Position numbers and translations under genes: made by a program. Positions 1 through 7,685 of a stretch of 17,351 bases of DNA are shown here, one piece after another. Under the pieces are notes generated by a model. The model searched no databases. It saw nothing but the letters and a program-made list of their open reading frames with translations, and had not been told where the DNA came from. The stretch comes from SVTX01 sp051867975 (GTDB lineage Bacteria > Bacillota > Clostridia > Oscillospirales > CAG-272). The first letter of the stretch is position 1. Each line of letters begins with the position of its first letter. The stretch is taken from assembly GCA_051867975.1 (NCBI GenBank), contig JBJDZM010000011.1, positions 1-17,351 of the forward strand, read 5' to 3'.

Positions 1-50
1 GCCAAATTATTTCTCTTAGATTTTTTTACCCCAACTATTGACAAAGAGCC

Positions 51-77
51 AAAAAAACAGAGGGAGAAATCCTCTGT
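51..77 (-). terminator. Intrinsic terminator after plsC
   Basis: On the minus strand, a 7-bp stem (acagagg at 57-63 with cctctgt at 71-77) and a 7-nt loop are followed by seven T residues (plus-strand A run 51-57). The stem abuts the plsC stop codon, so it ends the aroF-plsC transcript. Confidence 0.8.
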
Positions 78-793
78 CATTTTTCGTATTTTGATAACTC
101 GGTATCGATTATCTTTTTTACATGCTCGGACAGCTCGCGCACATTCATTTCCTTGTACTGCTCATAGTAAATCGGGTCGTGAAATATCACCTTGGTCTTC
201 ACACGCTTAAGCGAGTTTTTGCCGTACACCTTGTAGGAATCAACTACCGTGACAGGCACGACCGGGCACTTTGCATGCGTGGCGCAGATAAAACAACCCT
301 GTTTGAATTCTCCCGTGCGGTTTCCTTGGTCCTTATAATAGATTCCCTCGGGAAAAACGAGGTATATTCTGCCTTCTTTTGCGCCGTTGGCAAGCGCACG
401 CATCGCACGCATCTGGTCCTTCACGCTTTCTTTATCAATGCTTATTCCGTCAAGAAGCGCGGAAAACTGCTTGCCCAAAAATTGGTCTGCTCTTCTCTTG
501 TCAATAAGGAACGAACACGGTCTTTCATGTCCCGCTATTATTCCCATCGGATCGTACCGTCCTTGATGGTTCGAGAACATGATGTATCCGCCGGTCTTTG
601 GCAGATTTTCTCTGCCTTCATACTCGGTCTCGACTCTCGATGTCCTTACAACAATCTTCACAACCTTCTGTGCCAGCGCATATCTCTCTTCTTCGGAATA
701 CTTTTCGGGGTGCTTTGCGTAATAAGACATCTTCGGAACATAATAGAATATTCTGAAAATATTAATTACTATGACGTAAATAAAACGTAACAT
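77..793 (-). CDS. plsC: 1-acyl-sn-glycerol-3-phosphate acyltransferase (PlsC family)
   Basis: This membrane-associated acyltransferase of 238 residues is expected to transfer an acyl chain to lysophosphatidic acid, giving phosphatidic acid for phospholipid synthesis. The N-terminus (about residues 3-20) is a hydrophobic, probably membrane-embedded helix. The family HX4D motif is visible as NHQGRYD (His76, Asp81), and the phosphate-binding block reads FPEG at 147-150, followed by IYYKD instead of the more usual TRS. Length is typical for the family. The ATG at 793 has an SD site (GGAGGAG) immediately upstream. The gene lies 26 nt after the DAHP synthase stop with no terminator between, so the two probably share a transcript. 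Family assignment is strong. The exact acceptor (lysophosphatidate or another lysolipid) is inferred, because paralogues with other acceptors exist. Confidence 0.85.
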   Translation of the reverse strand: MLRFIYVIVINIFRIFYYVPKMSYYAKHPEKYSEEERYALAQKVVKIVVRTSRVETEYEGRENLPKTGGYIMFSNHQGRYDPMGIIAGHERPCSFLIDKRRADQFLGKQFSALLDGISIDKESVKDQMRAMRALANGAKEGRIYLVFPEGIYYKDQGNRTGEFKQGCFICATHAKCPVVPVTVVDSYKVYGKNSLKRVKTKVIFHDPIYYEQYKEMNVRELSEHVKKIIDTELSKYEK

Positions 794-819
794 TTACTCC
801 TCCGAACACAGCGGAGCCG

Positions 820-1842
820 TCATACCTTTTCCGCCATGTAGTAAATAAAGTCTCGGGTGTCATCCCAGCCGATGCAAGGGTCGGTAATCGACTTGCCGTA
901 TATTCCCTCGCCTATCTTCTGGCAACCCTCTTCGATATAACTCTCAATCATAAAGCCCTTGAAAATGCGGTTGATATCCGAATTCAGCTCACACGAGTGG
1001 AGCACCTCTTTGGCAATTCGCATCTGCTCCTTGTATTTCTTTCCGGAATTTGCATGGTTGCAGTCGACGATAAGGGCAGGATTCTGGAGTCCGCGCTTTG
1101 AGTATTCAGCGCAAAGATGCTCAATGTCCTCGTAGTGGTAGTTCGGCAGAGACTCACCGTGCTTGTTGACATATCCGCGGAGTATGCTGTGTGCAAGCGG
1201 ATTTCCCTTCGATTTTACCTCCCAGCCGCGATAGAGGAAGGTATGCGCATGCTGAGCCGCCATAACCGAGTTGAGCATTACCGAAATGTCTCCGCCTGTG
1301 GGGTTTTTCATGCCTACGGGTATCTCAATTCCGCTTGAGACAAGTCTGTGCTGCTGGTTTTCAACCGAGCGCGCTCCGATGGCAACGTATGAAAGAAGGT
1401 CGTAGAGATACTGATAATTCTCGGGGTAAAGCATCTCGTCCGCGGTAAACATACCTGTCTCTTCGATAACACGAAGGTGAAGATGTCTTATCGCGATTAT
1501 TCCTGCCAGCATATCCGAATCCTTCTCGGGGTTGGGCTGATGCAACATTCCCTTGTATCCGTCGCCCGTCGTTCTCGGCTTGTTCGTATATACTCTCGGA
1601 ATAATTATCAGCTTGTCCTTGACGTCCTCGCTGACCTTTGCAAGTCTCGTGCAGTAGTCCATGACCGAGTCCTCGTTGTCAGCGGAACAAGGACCTATTA
1701 CAAGCAGCTTTTTATCCGATTCCCCCGAAAAGACGCGCGCAACCTCTGCGTCGAAAAGTTTTTTCTTCTCGCGCGACTGCTCGCTCAAGGGGTACATTTC
1801 TCTTATTTCCTTCGGTATAGGTAGCTTTCTGACAAATTCCAT
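820..1842 (-). CDS. aroF: 3-deoxy-7-phosphoheptulonate (DAHP) synthase, class I
   Basis: The enzyme condenses phosphoenolpyruvate with erythrose 4-phosphate, the first step of the shikimate pathway to aromatic amino acids. Family landmarks run in order: an IGPCSADN block near the N-terminus, IPRVYTNKPRTTGDGYKG, an IPVGMKNPTGGD block, a VDCNHANSGK block and the C-terminal SITDPCIGWDDT motif. These match the class I AroF/AroG/AroH type, with a length (340 residues) close to the usual 350. An ATG also exists at 1854, four codons upstream, but nothing resembling an SD precedes it. The ATG at 1842 has GGAG six nt upstream, so it is preferred. The gene is followed closely by plsC. Feedback specificity (Phe, Tyr or Trp) cannot be read from the sequence, so the F/G/H letter is arbitrary. 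Confidence 0.9.
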   Translation of the reverse strand: MEFVRKLPIPKEIREMYPLSEQSREKKKLFDAEVARVFSGESDKKLLVIGPCSADNEDSVMDYCTRLAKVSEDVKDKLIIIPRVYTNKPRTTGDGYKGMLHQPNPEKDSDMLAGIIAIRHLHLRVIEETGMFTADEMLYPENYQYLYDLLSYVAIGARSVENQQHRLVSSGIEIPVGMKNPTGGDISVMLNSVMAAQHAHTFLYRGWEVKSKGNPLAHSILRGYVNKHGESLPNYHYEDIEHLCAEYSKRGLQNPALIVDCNHANSGKKYKEQMRIAKEVLHSCELNSDINRIFKGFMIESYIEEGCQKIGEGIYGKSITDPCIGWDDTRDFIYYMAEKV

Positions 1843-1846
1843 ATTC

Positions 1847-1852
1847 GTCTCC
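1847..1852 (-). promoter_or_regulatory. Ribosome binding site deciding the DAHP synthase start
   Basis: The minus strand reads ATGGAGACGAATATG. The GGAG lies inside codons 1-2 of the longer reading and six nt before the second ATG (1842). Upstream of the first ATG (1854) the sequence is AT-rich with no SD, so initiation at 1842 is favoured. Confidence 0.6.
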
Positions 1853-1957
1853 ATAATTATATTAAAAAATTTGTTTCAAAATTCCATTTAAACGAATTAA
1901 TTTTATCACCGATTTGTTAACTGTGTGTTAATAGTGTTAAAATTCATGCAAATATGC

Positions 1958-1997
1958 AAAAAATGCCCAATCAGAAGTCTGTTTTAGGGCATTTTTT
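1958..1997. terminator. Terminator after recX, bidirectional in form
   Basis: An 11-bp perfect inverted repeat (aaaaaatgccc at 1958-1968, gggcatttttt at 1987-1997) has a loop of 18 nt and ends in six T on either strand. It lies 36 nt past the recX stop and upstream of the DAHP synthase gene, so its natural role is to end recA-recX transcription before the aroF-plsC unit starts. Confidence 0.8.
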
Positions 1998-2033
1998 ATG
2001 TATTTTGAGTCAATAAACGGCAGATATTTCAGT

Positions 2034-2675
2034 TTATTCTTGATTTTCGATAAGCAATAGCGCCTTTTTGATTTCCGACGAGGAATAGCCCATGCGCACA
2101 AGAGAAGCATACATCTTTTCCCTCTCGTGCCGTTCCGCGGGAATTTGCGAATACCTTTTTTCTATCGCTTTGGCGCAATTTTCCGCAAAATCGGCGTTTT
2201 CGATTGATTCAAGCGCACCTCTGATAACACCGTCGGAAAAGCCTTCCTCTCTGAGCTTTTGCAAAATTCTGCTCCTGCCCCAGAGCTTTGAAAGCATTAT
2301 CTCGGCGCGTCTTGCGGCGATTTCATCCTCATCGACAAAGCCCCGTGACTTGACTATGTCAATCGCCATTGAGCTTGATTCCTTTGAAAAACCTTTTTGT
2401 ATAAGCTTTCTGTAAAGAGATTTCAACGAACCTTGAGTGTATGCGAAACTCGCACACGCCGACATATACGCCGCGGTGACGTCAGCCGCGCGGTCAAGCT
2501 CATAAAGCTCATTCTCGCCGATAGCACCCATATCAAGCCCAAGCCCGTCAAGAAGTTCATCAAGTATCACGAACTCAACGCACTCGCAACCGCTTTGATT
2601 TGAGACCTCGACCGACACGCAAACCGTCGTATCGGCGCGCCGAATTATCCCCTTTACCGATGCACAGCCACTCAT
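2034..2675 (-). CDS. recX: Regulatory protein RecX
   Basis: RecX binds RecA filaments and limits their activity. The 213-residue product has the usual layout: a less conserved N-terminal part (about residues 1-65), then tandem three-helix repeats. The conserved stretch is seen in YRKLIQKGFSKESS, the SRGFVDEDEIAARRAE segment, and KLWGRSRILQKLREEGFS with VIRGAL after it. The start ATG lies 2 nt after the recA stop, and the GAGGACGACGAG stretch at the end of recA can act as SD, so translation is probably coupled to recA. The recA-recX order is widespread in bacteria and supports the call. The N-terminal 60 residues are divergent, which is common in this family. Confidence 0.9.
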   Translation of the reverse strand: MSGCASVKGIIRRADTTVCVSVEVSNQSGCECVEFVILDELLDGLGLDMGAIGENELYELDRAADVTAAYMSACASFAYTQGSLKSLYRKLIQKGFSKESSSMAIDIVKSRGFVDEDEIAARRAEIMLSKLWGRSRILQKLREEGFSDGVIRGALESIENADFAENCAKAIEKRYSQIPAERHEREKMYASLVRMGYSSSEIKKALLLIENQE

Positions 2676-2677
2676 TC

Positions 2678-3601
2678 TTACTCGTCGTCCTCAAGCGTGC
2701 GAATGTCGAAATCGTCCTCGTCACCGCCGTCAAGCTCAAATTCTTCTTCATTGAGTATTCCGTCATTTTTGAGCATATGCTCTCTTACCTTTGCCTCTAT
2801 TTCCGCCGCAAACTCGGGGTTGTCCTCAAGAATTTTTTTGACGTTCTCCTTGCCCTGCGCGAGTCGGTTTCCGTCGTATGAAAACCACGATCCGCTCTTC
2901 TTGATGATGTCCGACATGATTGCGAAATCGAGTATCTCGCCCATGCGTGAGATTCCCTTTCCGTAGAGTATATCAAACTCCGCAACGCGGAAGGGGGGAG
3001 CGACCTTATTCTTTACGATCTTACACTTGACACGGTTTCCGTATATATCCGAGCCGTTTTTGAGCTGCTCGGTCTTTCTGATATCTATTCTCACCGACGC
3101 GTAGAATTTGAGCGCACGACCGCCCGTCGTCGTCTCGGGGTTGCCGTACATCACTCCGACCTTTTCACGAAGCTGGTTGATGAACACGACGATACAGTTG
3201 CTCTTGGAGATAACGGCGGTCAGCTTTCTCATAGCCTGCGACATAAGGCGCGCCTGAACACCGACGGTCGCCTGACCCATATCTCCGTCTATCTCCTGCT
3301 TAGGAACGAGCGCCGCAACCGAGTCCACGACGATAACGTCGATAGCACCCGAGCGCGCAAGCGACTCGGTGATAGAGAGCGCATCCTCTCCGCAGTCGGG
3401 CTGGGAAACGAGCAGGTTAGCGATATCAACTCCGAGAGCCTTTGCGTAAACAGGATCGAGCGCATGCTCGGCATCGATAAACGCCGCCTCGCCGCCTGCC
3501 TTCTGCACCTCGGCAATGATATGCAGAGCGACCGTCGTCTTACCCGAGGACTCGGGACCGAAGATCTCAATAATTCTTCCCTTCGGCACGCCGCCGATAC
3601 C
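2678..3601 (-). CDS. recA: Recombinase RecA, 5' end missing in scaffold gap
   Basis: RecA forms ATP-dependent filaments on single-stranded DNA for strand exchange and SOS induction. The 307 visible residues begin at GIGGVPKGR, just before the Walker A motif GPESSGKT. Walker B (VIVVDSVAAL) and the loop L2 region with NPETTTGGRALKFYASVR follow. The C-terminal domain ends in an acidic tail (EEEFELDGGDEDDFD), as in many RecA proteins. By comparison with the E. coli protein, where Walker A starts at residue 66, about 51 N-terminal residues are lost. The reading frame is intact up to the first N. The gene is partial only because of the assembly, not because it is broken. recX follows at once. Confidence 0.97.
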   Translation of the reverse strand, partial: GIGGVPKGRIIEIFGPESSGKTTVALHIIAEVQKAGGEAAFIDAEHALDPVYAKALGVDIANLLVSQPDCGEDALSITESLARSGAIDVIVVDSVAALVPKQEIDGDMGQATVGVQARLMSQAMRKLTAVISKSNCIVVFINQLREKVGVMYGNPETTTGGRALKFYASVRIDIRKTEQLKNGSDIYGNRVKCKIVKNKVAPPFRVAEFDILYGKGISRMGEILDFAIMSDIIKKSGSWFSYDGNRLAQGKENVKKILEDNPEFAAEIEAKVREHMLKNDGILNEEEFELDGGDEDDFDIRTLEDDE

Positions 3602-3701
3602 NNNNNNNNNNNNNNNNNNNNNNNNNNNNNNNNNNNNNNNNNNNNNNNNNNNNNNNNNNNNNNNNNNNNNNNNNNNNNNNNNNNNNNNNNNNNNNNNNNN
3701 N
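3602..3701. other. Scaffold gap of 100 N
   Basis: Exactly 100 unknown bases lie between the 5' part of recA (minus) and the ribosome binding site of the carboxypeptidase (plus). The missing recA codons alone need about 150 nt, so the gap length is nominal and the promoters of both genes lie in unseen sequence. Confidence 0.98.
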
Positions 3702-3721
3702 AAATAAGGAAGGCAACTTAC

Positions 3722-5224
3722 ATGGATATCAAACAGGCAATTGAACAATTCTACGCTCTGCAATCAAAAATAAGCGCATACGCGCACGCCATGGATATTA
3801 TTTACTATGACGGTGCAACCACGGCTCCCAAGGGTACGGCGCAGAACCGCGCCCACGCGCTCGCTATTCTGAGTGAAGAGACATACAAGCTCTCGACGGG
3901 GGATGAGACCGTTGCGCTTCTCGAACTTCTCGGCGAACACAAGGACGAACTGAATGAAAAGGATGCTCGCGCGCTCCGCCTCATGTCACGTGACCTTGAC
4001 GAGATGAAGAAGATTCCGATGGACGAATACATCGCGTATCAGGAGCTTTTGGTCGAGGCGGACGACGTCTGGCACCGCGCAAAAGAGACGAGCGACTTCG
4101 AGCTTTTCCGCCCCGTACTTGAAAAAATATTCGACACGACAAAGAAATTCGCGGCGTATTGTGCGCCCGAAAAAGAGCCTTACAACTACTGTCTTAACAA
4201 ATATGAGGACGGACTCACAATGGAAAAATGCGACGAGTTTTTCTCCGCCCTCAAGGAGAAGATCGTCCCTCTCATCAAAAAAATCGGAGAGGCGGAGCAG
4301 GTCGACGACTCTTGCATCAAGGGTGACTTTGACGAGCGTGAACAGGAGAAATTTGCCTACGAGCTTATGAAGACCATCGGAATCGACCTCGACCGATGCG
4401 GTCTCGGCACCACCGAGCATCCCTTCACGACGAGTATCGGCTCACAGTACGATCTGCGTATCACAACAAATTTCAAGCGCGAGAATATGTCGTCCTCGAT
4501 GTTCAGCGTCATTCACGAGGGCGGTCACGCGCTCTACGACATGAACTCATCGGAAGACCTCGCCTACACCTGTCTTGACGGCGGCGTTTCGATGGGTATT
4601 CACGAAAGCCAGAGCCGTTTTTACGAAAATCTGCTCGGCAGAAGCTATGAATTCGTCTCCTACATATTCCCGAAAATGCAGGAATGTTTCAAGGGCAAAT
4701 TCGTAGGCTGCACAGTCGAGGACGTTTATAAGGCGATAAATCTCGTCACCCCCTCGCTCATTCGCACCGAGGCGGACGAGGTGACATACTGTCTGCACGT
4801 AATGATTCGTTACGAGCTTGAAAAGCGCGTTATCGGCGGCGAGCTTGAAGTCAAGGACCTGCCGCGCGAGTGGAACAGACTCTACAAGGAATATCTCGGC
4901 GTGGACGTTCCCGACGACAAGCACGGTGTTCTTCAGGACAGCCACTGGTCGGGCGGCGGCATCGGATACTTCCCGTCCTACGCGCTCGGAAGTGCATACG
5001 GCGCGCATCTGCTCCACAAGATGAAGGAGAGCGTTGACGTTGAGAAATGTCTGCTTGAGGGCAATTTTGAGCCGATAAACCGGTGGAACCGCGAGCATAT
5101 CTGGAAGTTCGGCTGCTTGAAGAACCCGAACGACCTGTTGCGCGACGCCCTCGGTGAGGAATTTGACCCGACCTACTACACCGATTATCTCGAAAAGAAA
5201 TATTCGGCAATATACAACATTTAG
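3722..5224 (+). CDS. M32 family metallocarboxypeptidase (Taq carboxypeptidase type)
   Basis: This is a cytosolic zinc carboxypeptidase that removes C-terminal residues from peptides. At 500 residues it has the standard length of the family and is mostly helical. The zinc-binding HEXXH motif is present as HEGGH (His265, Glu266, His269), and the third ligand is probably Glu295 in GIHESQSRFYEN. Other family blocks are visible: TEADEVTYCLHVMIRYELE, and near the C-terminus HWSGGGIGYFPSYALGSAYG. The ATG at 3722 follows AAGGAAGG (3706-3713) with 8 nt spacing. The promoter is hidden in the gap. A short hairpin follows the stop, and the next gene is convergent. No partner gene is adjacent; a role in general peptide turnover is the family expectation, not something the sequence shows. 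Confidence 0.95.
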   Translation: MDIKQAIEQFYALQSKISAYAHAMDIIYYDGATTAPKGTAQNRAHALAILSEETYKLSTGDETVALLELLGEHKDELNEKDARALRLMSRDLDEMKKIPMDEYIAYQELLVEADDVWHRAKETSDFELFRPVLEKIFDTTKKFAAYCAPEKEPYNYCLNKYEDGLTMEKCDEFFSALKEKIVPLIKKIGEAEQVDDSCIKGDFDEREQEKFAYELMKTIGIDLDRCGLGTTEHPFTTSIGSQYDLRITTNFKRENMSSSMFSVIHEGGHALYDMNSSEDLAYTCLDGGVSMGIHESQSRFYENLLGRSYEFVSYIFPKMQECFKGKFVGCTVEDVYKAINLVTPSLIRTEADEVTYCLHVMIRYELEKRVIGGELEVKDLPREWNRLYKEYLGVDVPDDKHGVLQDSHWSGGGIGYFPSYALGSAYGAHLLHKMKESVDVEKCLLEGNFEPINRWNREHIWKFGCLKNPNDLLRDALGEEFDPTYYTDYLEKKYSAIYNI

Positions 5225-5240
5225 CTTTCAGATAACCATA

Positions 5241-5272
5241 ACACGGGCAATCGCCAAAACGACTGCCCGTGT
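5241..5272. terminator. Hairpin between convergent genes
   Basis: A perfect 9-bp stem (acacgggca at 5241-5249, tgcccgtgt at 5264-5272) with a 14-nt loop sits between the stops of the carboxypeptidase (plus) and the membrane protein gene (minus). Neither side has a clean T run, so it is a weaker terminator candidate, though its position fits. Confidence 0.55.
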
Positions 5273-5292
5273 ATTCTCTATTTGATTGTTTA

Positions 5293-6312
5293 TCAGCTCG
5301 TTGCGGTCTCCTGCGTTGTTTTTTCAGTACTTTGTTCATCTTCATTTGTACTCTTTCGTATCTCTGCATCAATTGGCGAAAAAGTTAACAAAAACAGTGC
5401 CACAACGGATAAAGCCAAAGGTAAATACGTCGATATGATATCTATAAGGCTGCTGACCGTGATAGTATTTCCGCCTATTACATAGTGTGCAAGCGGAACA
5501 GCCAAATAAACACCGGTTGAAAACAGCATTGCTTTAACATCAACGTAGCCTATTGACATTAATGACGATACGTCTATTATAGCCGTTAAGGCAAAAATGA
5601 TTATCAGCAAACTCGCCACTGCCGACGTTGCAATCAGAAGAAATGAAATAAATGACCCTCCGTGGAATAAAAAATGAAAGGAATTTATTACTTGCTCGAC
5701 AGCCGATGTTTGTGCGTTTGCAAGAATCAGAATTATGCAGAGAATTGCCGTGCAGCATTGTCCGGCATTAATCAGCATGCTTTTCAGCGTATATTTTTTC
5801 AAAATCAAATTTTTAAGTCGTGTAATCAGAAGCATGCAAATGCCCAAAACAAAAACCGCTTTAGCATTGAAATTTATCGTATAGGATTTAACAAATCCGA
5901 CAGACACCATAAAAATCAGAACCCTCGTAAAAGTCAATATTGCATATCTCTCTATTACTGTCACGCGGTCAATTGTCTCGGACGCACTGTGTGATTTGGA
6001 AAATATTATTTTGAAAACCCTTATCGAATTAATAAAATCCGATACAATTAATCCCCAAAGAACAAAATATAAAACCGCAAGAGCGCATCCGAAAATGCCG
6101 CGATAGTATGCCCTACCCATATTAAAAATTCCAAACGCATTGTTAACCATGGTCATTATGTCTGTCTGCTTGCCGTAAAACGATGCGACACCGCAGCCGT
6201 ACAAGACAGCAATAATGACCTGTATTGCCAATGTACCGACAGACCAAATTTTAGCGACGTTAATCGATTTATTGTCTGAAGGCGATACTGAACTGCTTTT
6301 TATTTCTTCCAT
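5293..6312 (-). CDS. Unrecognised polytopic membrane protein
   Basis: I do not recognise this 339-residue protein. Hydrophobic segments suggest about eight membrane helices, at roughly 24-46, 71-92, 121-142, 151-168, 180-200, 219-246, 262-280 and 287-311. The termini are polar: a Ser/Asn-rich N-terminus and an acidic Thr/Glu-rich C-terminal tail from about 313. No catalytic or transporter motif stands out. The frame extends upstream to an ATG at 6369, but that would overlap the preceding gene by 35 nt. The ATG at 6312 has a strong SD (GGGGGGAGAG) a few nt upstream and leaves a 22-nt intergenic space, so it is chosen. It forms a probable operon with the secreted protein encoded just upstream. 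The DNA is AT-richer than the flanking housekeeping genes. Confidence 0.8.
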   Translation of the reverse strand: MEEIKSSSVSPSDNKSINVAKIWSVGTLAIQVIIAVLYGCGVASFYGKQTDIMTMVNNAFGIFNMGRAYYRGIFGCALAVLYFVLWGLIVSDFINSIRVFKIIFSKSHSASETIDRVTVIERYAILTFTRVLIFMVSVGFVKSYTINFNAKAVFVLGICMLLITRLKNLILKKYTLKSMLINAGQCCTAILCIILILANAQTSAVEQVINSFHFLFHGGSFISFLLIATSAVASLLIIIFALTAIIDVSSLMSIGYVDVKAMLFSTGVYLAVPLAHYVIGGNTITVSSLIDIISTYLPLALSVVALFLLTFSPIDAEIRKSTNEDEQSTEKTTQETATS

Positions 6313-6334
6313 TATTCTCTCCCCCCTGCAAAAG

Positions 6335-7366
6335 TTATTCTGACACATCAAAAAGATTTTCAAAGTCATCAGGGTTATCTAATGCGATTATATCGTCCGA
6401 GTCGGTGTTCATATTGATAACAGTATTATCTATGTTCTCGAATGTCATAACATCGAGCAAATAACTATGATCTTCGCTATCCTCCGAATCTTCATCCATT
6501 ATGAACTCAATAGAAGGGCACGTTATGTTTGATAAATCGACTGTAACATCGATACCTAAGTTATTATCTTTAAGTGTGAATATGTTATCTTTTTCTTTAA
6601 ATTCGGACTCTTCAGAGCCAAGTATCTCGTTTTCTATTATCTCTTGAATTTCAGACAATGTTTCTCTGTTATACTGGTCAATGCTGGATAACAACTCTTG
6701 CCCAATATCTTTGGACATTTTTATCCATTTACCTATGTATTCATCTTTAATTGATGTTGTCTGTTTGTTTGACGACATAATAAATGTGTTAAACTTAATT
6801 AAAGCAATATCTTCTTTGAAAAAAATTTCCATATCAAAGTCAAAACTTGATTTGCCACTGTTATCCGAATCACTATTGTCGGTATATGATGAATTGATAT
6901 TTCCTTTTGAAATATAGTATGATGCGTCCTCAGTAATATAAATGGTCAAGCTTCTCCGGAATTGAACTTTTGTTTTGCCGGTTATAACATAGTATGGTTT
7001 TGAGTTACTATCATAATATTCCGTTCTTTTATGCGTCATTTCCATCGACATATCCGAAAATTCCGTATATGTAACAGAAGTATGCTTTTTAGTTTTTATC
7101 TTTTTTAGAGGTGCTTCGCTATCTGACTCATCATCTGTAAAAGATAAAAAGCTAACATCGTACTTATTTTTTATTTCTTTATTATCTTCGTTTGTTTTTC
7201 CTGTAAAAAAGTCTAAGAGCGAATACAGGTCTTCAAAATCTTCTACCTCGTCATCTCGACCGTTTCCCGGGCCGGCAGTAACAGCCGCCGCAGGTGAATT
7301 GATAAATGTAAAAAGTGCTGCAAGTGCAAGCACTGCCGATGCAATTGTTATAATATATTTTTTCAT
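6335..7366 (-). CDS. Unrecognised secreted acidic protein
   Basis: The 343-residue product starts with a clear signal peptide: MKKY, a hydrophobic core to about residue 22, and a likely cleavage site near residues 27-31 in the PAAAVTAG region. No lipobox cysteine is present, so it should be released or held by other contacts. The mature part is rich in Asp, Glu, Ser and Asn, with alternating strand-like segments (KPYYVITGKTKVQF, SLTIYITEDASYYISKG) and a phrase, EYIGKWIKMS, that recalls LolA-like or lipocarrier-fold domains. That resemblance is weak and is inference only. A single cysteine remains in the mature chain (ITCPS). The ATG has AAGGAGG 12 nt upstream. The gene heads a two-gene unit with the eight-helix membrane protein and lies directly downstream of the structured RNA at 7458-7679. 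Confidence 0.8.
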   Translation of the reverse strand: MKKYIITIASAVLALAALFTFINSPAAAVTAGPGNGRDDEVEDFEDLYSLLDFFTGKTNEDNKEIKNKYDVSFLSFTDDESDSEAPLKKIKTKKHTSVTYTEFSDMSMEMTHKRTEYYDSNSKPYYVITGKTKVQFRRSLTIYITEDASYYISKGNINSSYTDNSDSDNSGKSSFDFDMEIFFKEDIALIKFNTFIMSSNKQTTSIKDEYIGKWIKMSKDIGQELLSSIDQYNRETLSEIQEIIENEILGSEESEFKEKDNIFTLKDNNLGIDVTVDLSNITCPSIEFIMDEDSEDSEDHSYLLDVMTFENIDNTVINMNTDSDDIIALDNPDDFENLFDVSE

Positions 7367-7435
7367 TTACTGACTTTTCCTCCTTATTTTCGTCTTGCAA
7401 ATTATGAAAAACATGTTTTTTAAGCAGAGTCATAC

Positions 7436-7441
7436 ATTATA
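7436..7441 (-). promoter_or_regulatory. Possible -10 element for the secreted/membrane protein pair
   Basis: The minus strand carries TATAAT about 70 nt before the start codon at 7366, just beyond the terminator at 7458-7488. No good -35 lies at 16-18 nt, since that position falls inside the terminator stem. The pair may have its own weak promoter here, or depend on read-through from the RNA promoter at 7686-7714. Confidence 0.3.
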
Positions 7442-7457
7442 CTGTCCTCCCGAAAAC

Positions 7458-7488
7458 AAAAAGATGCGACAACCGAAGTCATCGCATC
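7458..7488 (-). terminator. UUCG-capped intrinsic terminator of the structured RNA
   Basis: On the minus strand, GATGCGATGAC and GTTGTCGCATC flank TTCG. This gives an 11-bp stem (two G-U pairs) closed by the very stable C(UUCG)G tetraloop and followed by TTTTTG. No protein gene lies directly upstream on this strand, so it terminates the RNA that starts near 7679. Confidence 0.85.
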
Positions 7489-7679
7489 AAAAACGCAAAC
7501 TCCGCTTGTCGCCAAACAAATTAACACGAAAATAAGGTATTTCTACCGCTATCTACCGGGCCGGAATTTGCATTTTATCAAATTCTACCCGGGTGGGTGC
7601 GTGTTTATACGTATGCAGAAAAAGGGTATACCTCTCTATATGAGAAAATACCTAATTTCGTGTATTTAATTTGTTTGGC
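7458..7679 (-). ncRNA. Candidate structured non-coding RNA or riboswitch-like leader
   Basis: The transcript predicted from the promoter at 7686-7714 begins at the G at 7679, exactly the first base of a long terminal stem. The 5' arm (7679 to about 7643) pairs with the 3' arm (about 7544 to 7511): 14 bp (GCCAAACAAATTAA), a small bulge, then two further helices around cacgaaa and aggtattt, about 33 bp in all. Inside is a hairpin at 7555-7594 with a 7-bp GAATTTG/CAAATTC helix on an ACC-GGG/CCCGGT base. The other 45 or so internal nt contain short palindromes (ggtatacc, atacgtat). After a linker of about 20 nt comes the terminator. No convincing ORF lies inside. 6S RNA and the raiA-type RNA are known classes of similar size, but I cannot match conserved bases of either. 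It could also be a regulatory leader of the downstream pair. Confidence 0.65.
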
Positions 7680-7685
7680 AACCCC

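Noticed and set aside
122..790. 222-codon plus-strand frame opposite plsC
   Set aside because: It is antisense to the acyltransferase with its HX4D and FPEG motifs, and I see no independent family signal.
4547..5098. Long minus-strand frame opposite the carboxypeptidase
   Set aside because: The sense strand encodes the conserved C-terminal M32 blocks; the antisense product has no recognisable feature.
6313..6369. N-terminal extension of the eight-helix protein to the ATG at 6369
   Set aside because: It would overlap the preceding gene by 35 nt and lacks an SD, whereas the ATG at 6312 has a strong one.
7511..7679. Inverted repeat considered as the ends of a MITE or insertion sequence
   Set aside because: No target-site duplication is visible at the flanks, and promoter and terminator fit an RNA gene exactly.
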